NCBI GenBank assembly: GCA_013420905.1
Contig: JAAXNY010000010.1
Coordinates: forward strand, 248,001-312,000
From: Collybia mongolica
Taxonomy: Eukaryota > Basidiomycota > Agaricomycetes > Agaricales > Clitocybaceae
Direction of reading: 5' to 3'
Length of the DNA: 64,000 nt
This document shows positions 32,035 through 44,700 of this stretch, one piece after another (position 1 is the stretch's first letter; the number at the start of each line of letters is the position of its first letter). Below the pieces are notes generated by a model. It searched no databases. It saw only the letters and a list, made by a program, of their open reading frames with translations, and was not told the DNA's origin. The position numbers and the translations under genes are program-made.

Positions 32035-33360
32035 ATGATTAAGAGGGCAACTTATATGAAGGCAGTAGTAACCACAGGGGACGGTGGCGTTGTTTTGAAG
32101 GCCAGTGTTCCTGTTCCGAGCCCAGGTCCTGGTCAGGTCCTTGTTAAAGTTGTAGCAGCCGCGCAGAACCCTCCAGAATGTGAGCAAGCCGTTGTTGCGT
32201 CATCCATGGGTCAATGACACGCTATATAAACAAGGGATGGTCCTTACCTTCCAAAATACGCCTGACATTGTACTTGGACACGACTTTGCTGGTACTGTTG
32301 AAGAAATTGGCCCCGATGTCCCTCATGGTCTTAGGACAGTAGGCGAGCATATCGCAGGATTCTTGAATGGAGGTGAGTGAAGATCAGCCAATAAGAATTC
32401 ACATTTCTCATGCTATTGCAGCCGTGACCAAAGAATTAGGGGGGACTTTTGCGGAATATTGCCTAGCGGACGCCCAAGTATTGGTTACGATTCCAGACAG
32501 CCTCAGCTTTGAAGACGCTGCCGGAATTGGGCTCTCCGGGTTTAGTGCGTGTCAGGCATTGTGGCAAAACCAAGATCTTCCAACTCCATTTAACCCTACA
32601 AGCGACCCCTTCCCGGTATAACATCCTTCCTTCGATCGTGTGACAGCATCACCGAGATTCGCTACATAGGTTCTGATATGGGGCGGAGCCTCGGCAGTTG
32701 GTCAATACGCCGTCCAACTGCCAGTGGCCAAACTATCGGGCCTTCAAGTCATTACTACGGCGTCTCCCAAGAATCACAAATTACTCAAGGCCCTTGGAGC
32801 TGACGCTGTTTTTGATTACAAAGACCCTGAGGTGTCAAATAAGATTCGACAGTTTTCTAGAGACAAGCTTGCTCACGCCGTGGATTGTATTGCCACAGGC
32901 GATACACCAGCCCTTGTCTCGGCCAGCTTTTGGTCAAATGGCGGCTGTGTTGCCCTTCTCATGCCAGGGGACATTCCGAGAACTGACGTACAAGGGGAGT
33001 TCTCACTTGTGTATACGCTTTTTGGAAAGGTCAAGCTCCGTCTTTTCTGGTACGGTTCACACTAACCCCAGGGGTCCACTAGGCATTTGAGTTGCCATTA
33101 CCGTATCCAGCTTATCCTGAACATTTTGAATTGGGCAAGAAATTTGGAATGCAGCCTCCTACGTGATAAACGACTGAAAACAACGCCAGTGAAGCTAGTC
33201 CCCAATGGACTGCTCGATGTGCAACAGTGGATTCAGTATCAGAAAGAGGGAAAGGTAAGCTGCATATGGTATATGAAGTATTACGGCAGAAACTAAAATC
33301 AAGAGAAAATCGTAGGTCAGCGCAGAGAAGATCACGTATCGGGTCAGTGACGCCCCATGA
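32035..33360 (+). pseudogene. second MDR reductase copy, frameshifted near its 3' end
   Basis: Same exon plan and splice positions as the gene at 27764-29088 and highly similar along its length (IVLGHDFAGTVEEIG, IWGGASAVGQYAVQL). It differs by a 6-nt insertion after QYAVQL (two residues, PV). In the penultimate exon it lacks 8 nt relative to the first copy (near 33150). The deletion moves the frame to a TGA at 33164-33166, while the ancestral frame stays legible through LLRDKRLKTTP and on to VSAEKITYRVSDAP, stop at 33358. The lost C-terminus closes the catalytic fold, so the product is probably inactive. The decay is recent, since splice sites and the remaining coding sequence are intact. Confidence 0.8.
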
Positions 33361-34619
33361 GAAATATAAGTGATGTCAGTTGTCGTACTCTATAGCGGAA
33401 TAGAGTTTGTTGCAACATCTCCAAAATACTCCCACCTGGAGCGCCTAGTTATCATGCCGGGACTCCGAGGGGACCCCGCGGTCATTAACCAGGCGGGTGG
33501 TAAGGACGCTGTTGCACGGGCAAAGTTTACCCTGTTTGAATTCCTGCCCTATTTTTGAGGAAGTGAGATTAGATGCCACAGATCTAGCTATCGTTAATGA
33601 ACGCCCAATCCAACGAAATTTTGTGAGAGCGTCAGAGACTGATTAGAGTTACCTCATGAAACAATAGACCCCCATTTCAACGGATGTCCATGCGGTGAGC
33701 GCCGATTTTCACCAATTTATGATCAAAGCTGCGACTCGAGGGTTGCATTGGTTCATTACGACTTTGAAAACTACAATACCAATCACGTTAAGCGGTGGTC
33801 GCGAAATTAACATATATATATCCTGTCCGAATTCCCGGTCATGTCTTGAACGTGCTATATGTCGATGGCCCTAGGCCTGAAACAATGCAACTAGGAAAAG
33901 CTAATGGGCCTGAAATGAGCTAAGATCGAATATTGTGGACCATGCATATGTCCGAGTCGATTGCAATTGCTTGGCATCTCGGATCAGATAAGATCTCTTG
34001 TGCGTCCGTCGCCCTTCGCTTTTTTCGCCGATAAAATTCAGGTTTACTCATTATTATTCCATAACTGATCGCTGCTGCGATACTGTTAACCTTACCGTTC
34101 CATCCCTTTAGAGGAGTGTTCGGATTCTCAGGATGGCTGGCTGAGCTATAGCTCGTAAATCTCAGTTGATAAACATCAGTCCTAAACCGGCAGAATTCCT
34201 ATCACGGCGAACATTTATAGATTGATCGATACAAAGCAACTAACGAGTTTTTACTGGGAGTCACTCATCAAGTGGCGAGGCAGCGGAAATCTGTTACGGC
34301 AGCTTCACTTACTGCCGGCTTTGAAGCGAGGCAGAAACCACGCGCTGGTAAGTTTCATATACTACTATCTGGACTTACCTAATCTCCGATTGGATAGGCC
34401 CTGCCAGCCTCATCATACTGCGCAGCACGTTCGCACATCGGTGAAGCCGCAATCATGGAATATATGAACGCTATAACAAAAAGTGCAGTTATCACTGACA
34501 ATTCGAACACCGGGGGAACGCAGCCAAATACACCTGGTAGGTTTAATAGGGGATATTCTTTGCGTTTTCTCAGCCTTTAACAATTAGAAAGAACCCTTGA
34601 TATAGTCTGTAGGCCTGTC
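33361..34619. other. intergenic, no gene seen
   Basis: 1.26 kb. Short frames at 33370-33558 and 34222-34467 show no motif or neighbouring exon. Confidence 0.45.
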
Positions 34620-35078
34620 ATGGCCGAACAAACTTTGCCGCTCCGACATTCGGTTCTTTGGCCAGACAAACCCATTTCACATGTTTTGCTTCCAGAGGAT
34701 GCCACAGGGCTACACCTGGGCGCTTTTGTTGCCTCCCGCGATTATCCGGTCGCTGTCATCTCTCTTTTTATCGAACCTTTGCGTGATGTACAATCAAGCC
34801 AGGGTGGAGCTGAACCCCAAGTGCGATTTCGAAAGTTTGCATGTGATCCGTTGTTCCAAAGCCGTGGAATCGGGTCGAAGCTCCTGCAGTACAGTCTTTC
34901 GGCTGCCCGCACCGAGTTGAATGGGACTGTAGTATGGTGCGACGCAAGGGTATCGAGTCGTTGTTGGTATACGAAACGCGGGTTGGTACCTGTCGGAGAA
35001 ATTTTCCTCAAGGACTCAGTGGAATACATCCGAATGTACATCGATGTCGGGGTTTCGGTGCCTGTTGAAAACGTCTGA
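34620..35078 (+). CDS. GNAT-family N-acetyltransferase
   Basis: A single-exon frame of 152 aa, ATG at 34620, the usual length of a lone GNAT domain. It would transfer an acetyl group from acetyl-CoA to an amine; the substrate is unknown. Motif A with the pyrophosphate-binding loop is FACDPLFQSRGIGSKLLQYS (Q-x-R-G-x-G), followed by a strand and helix with CWYTKRGLVPVGE, the typical motif B pattern in which a tyrosine sits near the acetyl-CoA thiol. It stands alone, with no gene of a common pathway next to it. Confidence 0.78.
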   Translation: MAEQTLPLRHSVLWPDKPISHVLLPEDATGLHLGAFVASRDYPVAVISLFIEPLRDVQSSQGGAEPQVRFRKFACDPLFQSRGIGSKLLQYSLSAARTELNGTVVWCDARVSSRCWYTKRGLVPVGEIFLKDSVEYIRMYIDVGVSVPVENV

Positions 35079-37562
35079 ACGCAAATCCAAAGTCATCCTC
35101 ACCAAGGGCGTGGTAGTTATCCGTTTTTTCATACATACAAGGAAATCATGTATTTTTTCCCCGGATAATTCTCGACTTCCAGAATGACCTTTATGAAGAC
35201 CTTTTGGGACAGATTTTGTTTCTCGAATGAGTAGCTGGTCTGACGGAGACTCGGAGAGGTTAGATTTGATCACAAAGCACTCCTTTCAACGCATGTTGGC
35301 GGTGATCATTATTTCAAGATTGTTCGTTTGTCGCGTCCAATTTCCGTTCCTTTATCCCGTGTCCACGTGCTTATCCTCCGCAAAGCCGCTTGCAACTCGA
35401 GGGTCACAAGCTAGATGAGATGGAGATTCGCTTCCTCATTGCAAATTGATCGCTCACCTATCTCAGTTTCATTGGCCCCTTCGGCGTTTGTACCTGCGTA
35501 ACTCCTTCGGGGCTGAGGGTAGGATACATCTCTCTGTATCCTAGTTCTCAAACTCTGACACGGCATCCACAAACATCATGGTCCCGAAAATACGGTTCGA
35601 TCGCAGTTGATGTCATAGGAATCAAAATGATCGGAAAAAAATCTGAAGTGGTGGGCGTTCTCCTTGCTTTTGCCAAAGGAATAATTATTGCGACACCCAG
35701 CGTTTTAATGCGCGCCCGGCAGCTAAATTCCTATAGTGGAGGCAATTGAATATAGTCAAATGGAGCTAGTGGTAGTTGCCCTCGTTGTTTTTTACTTGTT
35801 TCAAGGCTGAACCCGAAAATCCCCATTACTCCTCCCGTGGGTGGTTCTAAAATCGCTGACTCTAGTGGGGTTCGGGCCGCTCTGGACCCTGGTAGCTTTC
35901 CTCATCGATAACCATAATTCAGGGATATAAGATCTTTTTTTCGGAGAATGTAGGTGATGTGGCGTGAGTCGGCTCAGCCTTTGTCGTGGTTTCGGCGTGC
36001 AGGTTCCAAGTTTGAACCCATGCTCGACTGATTAATTTCAAAATCTTGTGAACCTGCATTAGCTCCGGCCGCCATCGATAAGGTCGTTTACACAGCCAAT
36101 ACAGACTAAGGAAATTTGGTAATTTCTAGGTAAATTACTCCTTGAAGCCTATATAAGGCGTCCGAAATTACAACCAACCTTCAACCAAATCTCCTCTATT
36201 TCCTTCGTCGCTACTAACGTTTCCTGCTCCTGTACTGTTTTCTTACTTTCCCTCCCGTCGTTTACGCCTCTCGACTCGCCGATTCTTTGATGTCTCTCCT
36301 TCTCCACTCAGCTATGATCACAGGCTGTTTGGGTTTGTCGCTGTCGTCAGCGTTGAGCTCTGGTCCTTGATCATAGCCACAACACCAGGTAGTGGGAAGG
36401 AGGGTCGTCAGAGCGACTTCAGTCAGCGGTGGAGCGGCTTATTGTAACATGCGATCGTTCTTCCTCTAAATTTGCCCGAGCCGTTTGGGGTCTATTATTA
36501 TTTCATCACGACCCACTACATGCTTGCTTTGCTGTTCTAACCAGATCATCGGATCCTATAATATATAATAGTTATTCACAATCTCTTTCTATACACTATC
36601 AGTTGTTCTTAATGCCTTAGGGAATTTATATACCGAGATAATACTATTAATTCTGCAGGCGGCCGAAACTTGATGCTGGGAGTAAGGCGTATTAGAGTAA
36701 TATATTCTCCAACCGATAATGGTTGTGGTACTTCGCCATTCCGCTTTTTGAAGTGATCATCCTTCTGCCGTTATGAACCTTGGGAAGGCGCCTGACAATA
36801 ATTCAATTACGGAGCTTACCTTTTCAGGTGCTCCCTTCGGGAAAAAGTCGTCACTTAGGGCAGTGTATCCTCTCACACGAGGTTTGATTTCATGAGGGGC
36901 AGAGTTTGGTCAGCAAAAATATCGAGCATCTTCGCCGAAATCAATGAGACAACTCTAATTGTAGTCAAAATACATCACCGATAGTACCGGCGCAGTGCAC
37001 ACGGCGGACCTAGAGACGAATTTATCCGCGTGGAGAAGTCGAGAGAAAAACATAACATAAGTTAGAAGAAGGTGACGTTTAATTCACGTCACGCATTGGT
37101 ATTGGTGATGAGAAGAATATTACCAGTCTAGATTCTAGATCTAAGGTTTGCATGCGGATTCTCTGTGGACCTGTGGTAGCATCTCCCGATCAATACTTGA
37201 GTAAGGGTATTGTGAGCCTCCCTGAACCGAAAGTGAAGCGTTAGCCAGTGGCGTACGTCCTACGGGAAACCTGGTGAAAAGTTCACGTTCCTGCCTTGAT
37301 GCAAGCTGCCATACGGAGTTTCCGTTGTAGCGCTGTAGTTTCCTGAAGAGATAAAGACAGTTGGGAGGCCATTTCGAGGCTCGGCGATCATTGCTTGATG
37401 GTGGTAGTAAAACAGCAATTTATTTGTGCAGAAATGAGATGGAATCGGTAACCGGAAATTACATAAGCAATTATCTAGCTTTCCCCCGATCCTCGACTCG
37501 GACTCTCGGACTCTCGGACACGCTTGCACACAATTTTTTGCTCTTGCAACTTCCTTTGCAAT
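35079..37562. other. intergenic, no gene seen
   Basis: 2.5 kb. It contains a perfect 8-bp hairpin (35521-35542, AGGATACA / TGTATCCT), a TATATAAGG stretch at about 36151 preceding a pyrimidine-rich segment that looks promoter-like but leads to no secure frame, and palindromic TATAATATATAATA at about 36557. Confidence 0.4.
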
Positions 37563-38400
37563 ATGGATGCTCGCCTTCGACGCGTGAATAAAGAGATAGC
37601 TGGTGTGTTGTTCTCATCGTGCGCTTAGGGCGCGAAGGGTGACCGACTGGTGCGGCACATAGATTGCAAGAACGACAAGACGTCAAATATCAGGATTGAC
37701 CTGATCGATGAATCGCCATTTCATTTGAAAGGGTCATTTCCGGGTCCTGAGGGGACACCGTATCAGGGAGGCCATTTCGAGGTGGTAAGCCGAATCATCG
37801 CCAATCTAAAATCTCGACAAATCTTGATCATAAATTAGGATATCGTTATTCCAGAATCATATCCATTTCAGCCCGTCAAGATGAAGTTCATTACGAAAGT
37901 CTACCATCCAAATGTTTCCTCCGCATCCGGCGCTATCTGTCTCGATATTTTGAAGGATGCCTGGTCGCCTGTACTTACATTAAAATCGACATTAATCTCC
38001 CTCCAAAGTCTATTATGTTCTCCCGAACCGAATGATCCCCAAGACGCCGAGGTTGCCAAGCATTATACAACAAGCAAGAATAGCTTTGATGACACAGCGG
38101 TCTACTGGACGCAAATTTACGCGGGGGGCCCTGGGCCGAAGGAGAAAGGACAGAACACGGGAAGCAAGTTAGAAGCGCGAGATGAAGTAGCCATGGCAGG
38201 CCTCGAGAAGGCCCACGTTGATAAGTTCGAATCATTGGGGTTTTCCCGAAGCAAAGTTGTACGTCGATGCCACAACCCTGCTATCATATGTACACTAAAC
38301 CCTACTCGTCAAGATTGACGTGCTTCGGCGTTTAAACTATCGTGGCGCTAACGTAGCGAAACTTACAGACGACAGAATCGTTGAAGAGCTTTTAAAGTAA
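37563..38400 (+). CDS. UBC1: ubiquitin-conjugating enzyme E2 with C-terminal UBA domain (UBC1/UBE2K type)
   Basis: Four exons (37563-37602, 37663-37784, 37839-38255, 38314-38400) give 221 aa. The UBC fold has HPN at residues 77-79 and the catalytic cysteine C88 in SGAICLDILKDAW, the same number as in yeast Ubc1. Residues from about 180 form a UBA domain (KFESLGFSRSKVIDVLRRLN...DRIVEELLK). The enzyme accepts ubiquitin from E1 and builds chains, typically K48-linked, for proteasomal turnover. The first intron must use the AG at 37661-37662, which yields KEIADCKNDKTSNIR; an earlier AG at 37627 would add 11 unrelated codons. Confidence 0.93.
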
Positions 38401-39234
38401 TCGATGACTTTTTTTGCCGTGGCTTCTGGTGCTTATGAGTTACGACACTCCTGTATCACGATCTATCACTTGGATGTCCCTGTATCAAATCGTATTTTCT
38501 CCGATCTCCTGTGTGCAGAATCTCTCGCAACATTTCCCTCCCGGAGAAGCATCCAATGTATCATTTCGGGCTCACACATTGCCATTGCCAGGAACGAATC
38601 TCAAATTAATCCGCGGTCGTATGCGAAATATAAATGTGGGTAATATATTTGTGTGTGTAGGCGTCGCGTGATGATTAATTGCTTTATGGACTGATGTTTT
38701 ATTGCTGTTATGCACTATAAAATGGCCAAGCGCCCCTCCTTGACACTTACTAAAACCACTTAATGCGTGACTTCCGTTTCCTAATGTGCGTTGGCATCAA
38801 ACCTTTTTTCTGACGACGCTCACTGTCAAGGTGTGTGAACTCGGTCCACAGGCAATTCAAAATCGAAGCTGGTGAGCCCTAGGATCTGTGATCATACCCG
38901 GTTTTCGGTAATGTGTGATACATCTGTGTTCGTCATCCTTGGGCCTATCAGCTGGCCAAAATTCACGTAATTATTAGGTGTTAACTCTTTTTTCTTCACA
39001 AGGAGTTCCAGACAAGAGCCGTCCGTTTAAGCTTCTGGAGCTGCTGATTAGAGTCGCGACCATGGTCCCCCACGAGTTGATCTTGGTCTCTCCCAAAGGC
39101 ATTACTTATGGAAATGCTCAAGCGTATCCCTAATTTCCATTTATCCATTAGCGTCAAGCACGGTCCGATATCCATTGTGCGAAAGTGCAGGGGCAGAGGT
39201 GTATTGCGGAGCAAGATCGTCGATTACCGGTGGA
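38401..39234. other. intergenic, no gene seen
   Basis: 3' flank of UBC1. Short frames only. Confidence 0.45.
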
Positions 39235-40250
39235 TAGCATCATAAACCCACGATCGTATGCCCGACCTCTGCGACTGTGACCTCCCATTGTAGAGTAAGC
39301 CATACTTTGCCCGGGGGCGGAATTGAGCATTTCAAACTCTCATCCCCATCCTTCCCGAAGGACTCAAGGTCCTATTCCCCAGTCCCTTCCCACTGCGCCA
39401 ACACACCTTCTCCGGTGGAGATACGGGGATCTTCAGGGAATTTTTTGCTTGGCCTAGTCAGCCCAAGTGTGACAATTTTCACCGTCAGGTTTGGGTCCTC
39501 TTGCACTAGGATCTGGTCAATAACTTTGATATCTACAGGAATTGCCTTTCTGTTGAATATTGTAATTCGTCAGGCGCGGTGCATATAGGTGTCTGCTCTC
39601 AATACGTCCTAGCATGAATGAAATCGTTCGCTCGCGGGTGTACGTTATGTGGATGGAGGGATTAACACTATGGGCCCCTGCGGTAAGTACTTCACAGTTC
39701 CAGCGCCTTCATTGCTTACCCTAGGCCCAACTCAAAGGCTTCCTGAGGATTTGTCGCGGGCATGGATGGTGGTGACGTGAAGGTCTGATTGGTGAGCATG
39801 TTAGCTGTTCCCCGGATGGAACTATAGTCGGATGCATTTGTGATTTTGGCCTTCGCGGGTCTGAACAGACTGCGGGTGTCAAACAAAACCGAACCTAAGC
39901 TCATTGCAAATGCCCTTTCGTGTCTATCTTGGACATTACTATCCAGGACATCGTCGCATGTTAGTACAAGCTCTGCAATGGTTCACTTTATGAATTGCGC
40001 CGTCACTAGAGATCGTGACCAAGCCCGGGATCTGGAAAGTCGTGGGGATGTCCCTCTTGAAGGAGGTTATCGATGCAGAGCCATTTGTGATTCCATCCGC
40101 AGTTGCGGATGGAGCTTCGCAATCGCTGCCTTCATCCTTCCTCGAGATTGTGATTCTACTCACACCAGGCGCCGCCGGGATTGTGGGAGTAGTTATTGGA
40201 AATAGAATCGTTCCGACTTGGTGGCAGCGCTGGAGGTGTATCACCCAAGG
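39235..40250 (-). pseudogene. DUF4139-domain pseudogene (paralogue of 60147-62228)
   Basis: Reading leftwards, blocks match the intact gene in order: DIPTTFQIPGLVTISSDG (gene: NISATFEVPGLLTVPSDG), KAKITNASDYSSIRG (AKIKNASEYTLLRG), VDPSIHITYTPASE (IDPSLRISYHTRIT), IKVIDQILVQEDPNLTVKIV (VKVIEQVPVSQDSSITVKMV) and WLTLQWEVTV (NLVLQWEVCA). Several stops interrupt, including one after HSC and one after TGE. The N-terminal two thirds are missing. It keeps a normal GT donor (CTAGG|GTAAGC) at the intron whose counterpart in the intact gene begins with AT. Confidence 0.8.
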
Positions 40251-41782
40251 TGTGAGACTTTGAATATCCGTGTCAAGTGTTGAACTGATGGTTCAAGTGT
40301 CAGTTGAATATTATCTCAAGTCTGAGGCCACGTTAACGTCATGAAGGGGATCTCGAACCGGGGAACTCACTTCGTCCATGCTTTGATGTATGGGTGCCTT
40401 ACATACGAGGAATATTTTCGCGTTTTCCACGCTCGCACGCACGTCGTATCTGGCGTCCCAACTGGCGCATCGATCTTGAACAGCTTAAACACTGGTTAGG
40501 GCGCGTGTTAAAATGTGCGGTGGCGATAACAGGATGTTTACCATAGGTCAGCCCCATGTCATCGTCGATTGCGGTCACTAGGTCTCAAGAAACTACTTCC
40601 TGTAGGTGCAGGCTTTGGTTGTTACGCCTTGATATCAGAATTACTTGCTGATATTTGTTGTTCTGGATCTAATGATTTGTTCTTGAGTTGTTCGGCCGCC
40701 GTGTCATAATTTTCCATGATTCGCGAAAGCTGTGACACCCGTATATGTTGGATATTCAGCGTGCCCAAACAGGTTTTTGGTGACAAAAGAGACGCTGTGC
40801 AGTGTTCTAACGCCTTTCCAACCGCTTCTTCCTGTATAGATGACCTTTGAATTTGGATGATTTGGGAGAAACTAGGGATGAGTGTGGGGCTGTCGAAAAA
40901 ATGGCACCGTGACTTGTAGCTGAACCCTGGCCTTCCACCCTGTTTTTATTTTGTTAAGGACTTCCTAAGCAAGATAACAAACGTGCCAGGTATGTACTTC
41001 CGTACCTTACTGATACTTGGCCAACCGAAATCGGGGACCTTTGATATTGATCCGGTTTGAACCATGCTTGGTGGGTGACCACTGCACGAGTGCGGGAGCG
41101 GTTGTACCGACGCTGGCATGCAAGCAAGATCGTAAAATATGTACAAGGCGCAGGTTCTAATAAGCTCCGTCGAGAGTTGCAATCATGGAGCGAAGCCGTC
41201 GATGTTGATGAACCACGCCTTAAGTACTTGTGTGAGCAGATGTACGCCATCTAGCGTCCAAAGTGATGCTAAGATATTGCTAATGTCTATTGTTGAAGGA
41301 AACATCGAACAGAGGATGTCGCTATATTGAAAAGTCATACGGGCGGACGAATGTCAGAATATCCGTGGCCAGGGCAGTTATCCGGTGGATTATTCAGGTC
41401 TGTCGCAAAAACTTACCGCGACGAAGAATATGCGCAGAAAGTCTTTGTTGGGCCCGGAATCGACTGAATGCGCGGCGAGATAAAGGAGAAAACTTGTAAT
41501 TGCGATGTAATCCCTTCAAGAGGTACTCATCCAGAATCCCTCTTTCCACCAGCGGGAGATCTTTTGAGGAGGAAGGGATGATATTTACCCATGGTGACAC
41601 AATTGACACTCAGTTTCTATCGAGCAAGGTCAATTCTGGTGGCTGCTGCACAGAGGGCTGGTGCGTTCGACTTTCATCTTCGAGTCCTGACCCTGAACCT
41701 TTATGTTATTTAACTACTAACACAATTTCTGGTTACGTATCAGTGCTCGGATAAGGCGAGGCAGGTGTGTCAATCACCGCTC
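40251..41782. other. intergenic, no gene seen
   Basis: A perfect B-box word GGTTCGAGATCC occurs on the minus strand at about 40349-40360, but the T arm does not pair and no A box is convincingly placed. Frames at 40946-41250 and 41057-41254 show no motif. Confidence 0.4.
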
Positions 41783-44700
41783 TCATGTTTTCCGTCGTTT
41801 ACTCCGCCCTCGGCCCTCCTCTATATCTGCTTCTCGTTTGCTTTTCTGCCCAGCAACTCTCATATAATCCTTCCGCCTCTCCTTCTCCTTCTCACTCTTC
41901 AGCGCCTCCTCCTTCTGCAACTTCTTTTGACGGACCGCCTTCTTTTCGTCCTTCTTCTCCTTCCTCCTGACCACCTGGTCTTTTCGTAGCGCGCGTATCT
42001 GTTGCAATAGGGCCACGGCCTTCTTCTCCTCGGGCTCCATCACCACTGCACGCTTCTGCATGTAGGTCTCCTTGCGTTGGGCTACCATGAGTTTCGGTTT
42101 GGAGGCATAAGGCAGCGAAGCCTGTAACTTCTTCGGCACGATAAGTGGATTGAAACGCCTTGGAGGGCGCTCAACGCGCTTGTAGGTCGAGTTGACATTG
42201 AGTGGCGTTTTGAGACCTTGTTCACGGCGAACTTGTCCTGTCAACCTCATACCAGTCCAATGCTCCTTATCCGACAAGAGAAGGGATGTGACGGGATTAT
42301 AGAATTTCCGAGGCTGGACAGAGTACCACGCCCTTAGGAAGATCATATCTGGAAATTTGACTGAGCCCAATAATGACGACATTCGGGTGATTATTGACAT
42401 ACCACTTTTTAAGACTTTATCCTCGAAAGTCGCCCTGAAGGAGCCATCAGGCTTGGGCATAGCCTTTTTCACCTGTCCTCGTATGCCGGAAACAGTTCTG
42501 ATATTGGCGCCTTCGAATTTTGCGACTTCTAGCGCACTCGAAAACATGTCCTTGACAAACGCTGTGTTCTTGAATATCTTGTAGGGTACTCCTGTCAGTT
42601 TAATCTTCTTGACGATCTTCACCGATCGGTCAATGTCTAAAACTACCCCGGTTGCGCTTACCCTGAACCCGGGAGTCTCGCCCAAGAGTGAATTGAATGC
42701 ACAGAAGCCCGTGTTAGGAAGCGCCACGGGACCGTAGAAGGTCGCATAACAATGCATATGCTCAGGTGTATATTTGAGCATCCGCATTCGGATCGAGTGA
42801 TCGTCCAGAGAGTAAATTGGAACTGTCTGAAATCGCCGCCATCCCAAAGACAGGATAATAGGATCATTGTTTTTCAAGGTCTTCGCGAACCATCTGTGTC
42901 GTTTGATACGAACTTGTATGTAACCAAATCGCTCCTCGGCGGGGAGGAGCCCGCCAACTACGATTGGATATGTTGGGTCAAAGTTTTCGATCAGTTCGCA
43001 GGGAACATCGGCGAGTTCGATCCGGACGTAGTGTCCAGGACGGAAGCCTTCAACAAGGGTACGGGATTGGGCGTCGAAACCCTCGAATTCTGCCCGGTTG
43101 AGAGCAAGTTGGCGAGCCATTTCATCCTTCTTTTCTTCATAGAAGTCAAGTTTGGATGCCTCAGGATCATCGTATTGTTCATCGAATTTCCGCTTCAGGG
43201 CTTCCTTCTTTTCAGCGAGAGCGGCAGCGCGGGAGACTTCTGTGTCAGTATTGAACGCTGGTTTTGGTGATTCGTCTGCCTCGTCCTCCTCCAGGTCTCC
43301 GATACCTCCATACTCTTCCTCGTCTCCCCCCTCTCCTTCTCCCTGGTCCACAGCGCCAGCTTCCCCCGTGATGAAAAGATGCCTTATAGATTCCAGCATA
43401 TCCTCATCCTCCCACCTCTTCAGCTCTTCCGCGTCAAGAGGCTCTTTACTCGAATCCAAGATCTCCTCTTCTCCAGTTTCAGTCTTCTTCTTGATCTGGA
43501 AGAAGTCATCGTCATCCATCCTATCATTTGAAGACCCTTTATTCTGCTGATTTCCCCCCGATATTTCCTCCGGACTAAGAGAAGTGGAGTAAATGAGTTT
43601 GGTCCAATCCTTCCTGCGCGATTTACGAGATAACGATAAACTGGTCTGCGCCCGTTCCGCAAGGTTCTTCTTCCACTGTGGTATCGATTCGTCTTCCTCG
43701 TCCGACATGTCGTCGCCTTCCTCACCATCGTCGCTTGGAATGTTGTGGTCGGCGTCATCGTCGAGGCGCATACGCCGCCCATCATGTTCTAGAGCGTCAT
43801 CATCGCCGAGCTCAGAGTCGCTCTCGGCATATTCAACACCCGTACGCTGCGTTTTGCTGGAAGAGGGTATGCTCCGTGTAACATCTCGGCGGCTGAACCG
43901 ACCGGTATTTCGGGGATCGCGTGGTCGATCCTCCTCATCTACTTCATCGTCTTCGTCATCGCTGTCTGACTCGATTCCGGAATCGTCCTCATCTAGTTCT
44001 TCGTCGGCTTCATCATTATCGTCATCGTCATCATCACCATCCATATCAATATCCATACTTGATGAAGGGTCTACGGTGAGAGATTTAGACGAAGTGCCAA
44101 ATAATCGAATTTGGCTTTTTGCGACGGCATCCTCCAGGGTCGACCCTACGTCTTGAAGATCCATGACCATTTGCTCCCCTTCTCCTTGCACAACTGTTGA
44201 AGTCTGGCGTTAATATATAGAAGACTACAGGCAGAACCATGCTCACCATCTTCGTTCCCACGCGTGAAGTTCCCTGGAACGTTCACCCAGACTGCATCCT
44301 TATCGTACATAACTCCTCCGACATCACTCATCGGCGCATGGATCAATAGCTTCTTCTTCTCGCTCAGCTTTCTCCTTTTCTCCGAGTCCGCATCGGGCAT
44401 CGGGCATGGGTCGCCCAATAGCGTGATGCCCTTCATTTCGAGATCTCCAACTCCTGGAATATGCACTTTTGTTCCAAGGCGAAGGTTTGTACCTCGGACG
44501 TACCCATAGACGGTAACTGTGCGGTCACATTTTCCCTTTGTTGTACGTATTAGTTCTCGGGGGGTGAGGTCTTCGAGACGATCAGCAAGGACGTAGGAAT
44601 GAGTGTTTCGGAAGATCAGAGGTCGGAACTTCATGACTGAGATAAAGCGGGAGAGGTTCATGATTTCGGTATCGGGGTAGCGGCCATTGAGAACGCCGGA

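Noticed and set aside
27764..33360. A secondary-metabolite gene cluster around the MDR reductases and GNAT gene
   Set aside because: No synthase, P450, methyltransferase or regulator lies nearby; the transporter is 16 kb away beyond housekeeping genes.
35985..36060. tRNA-like GGTTCAAAC word on the minus strand
   Set aside because: It sits in a short local palindrome and lacks the cloverleaf arms.
36429..36620. Short plus-strand frame after a promoter-like pyrimidine stretch
   Set aside because: Only 63 codons, no domain and no intron-linked continuation.
40340..40420. Possible tRNA gene on the minus strand (B-box GGTTCGAGATCC)
   Set aside because: The T stem flanking the loop does not pair, the acceptor strands do not match, and no A box is correctly placed.
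43593..44156. 187-codon plus-strand serine-rich frame
   Set aside because: It is the antisense shadow of the acidic Asp/Glu codons of BMS1.
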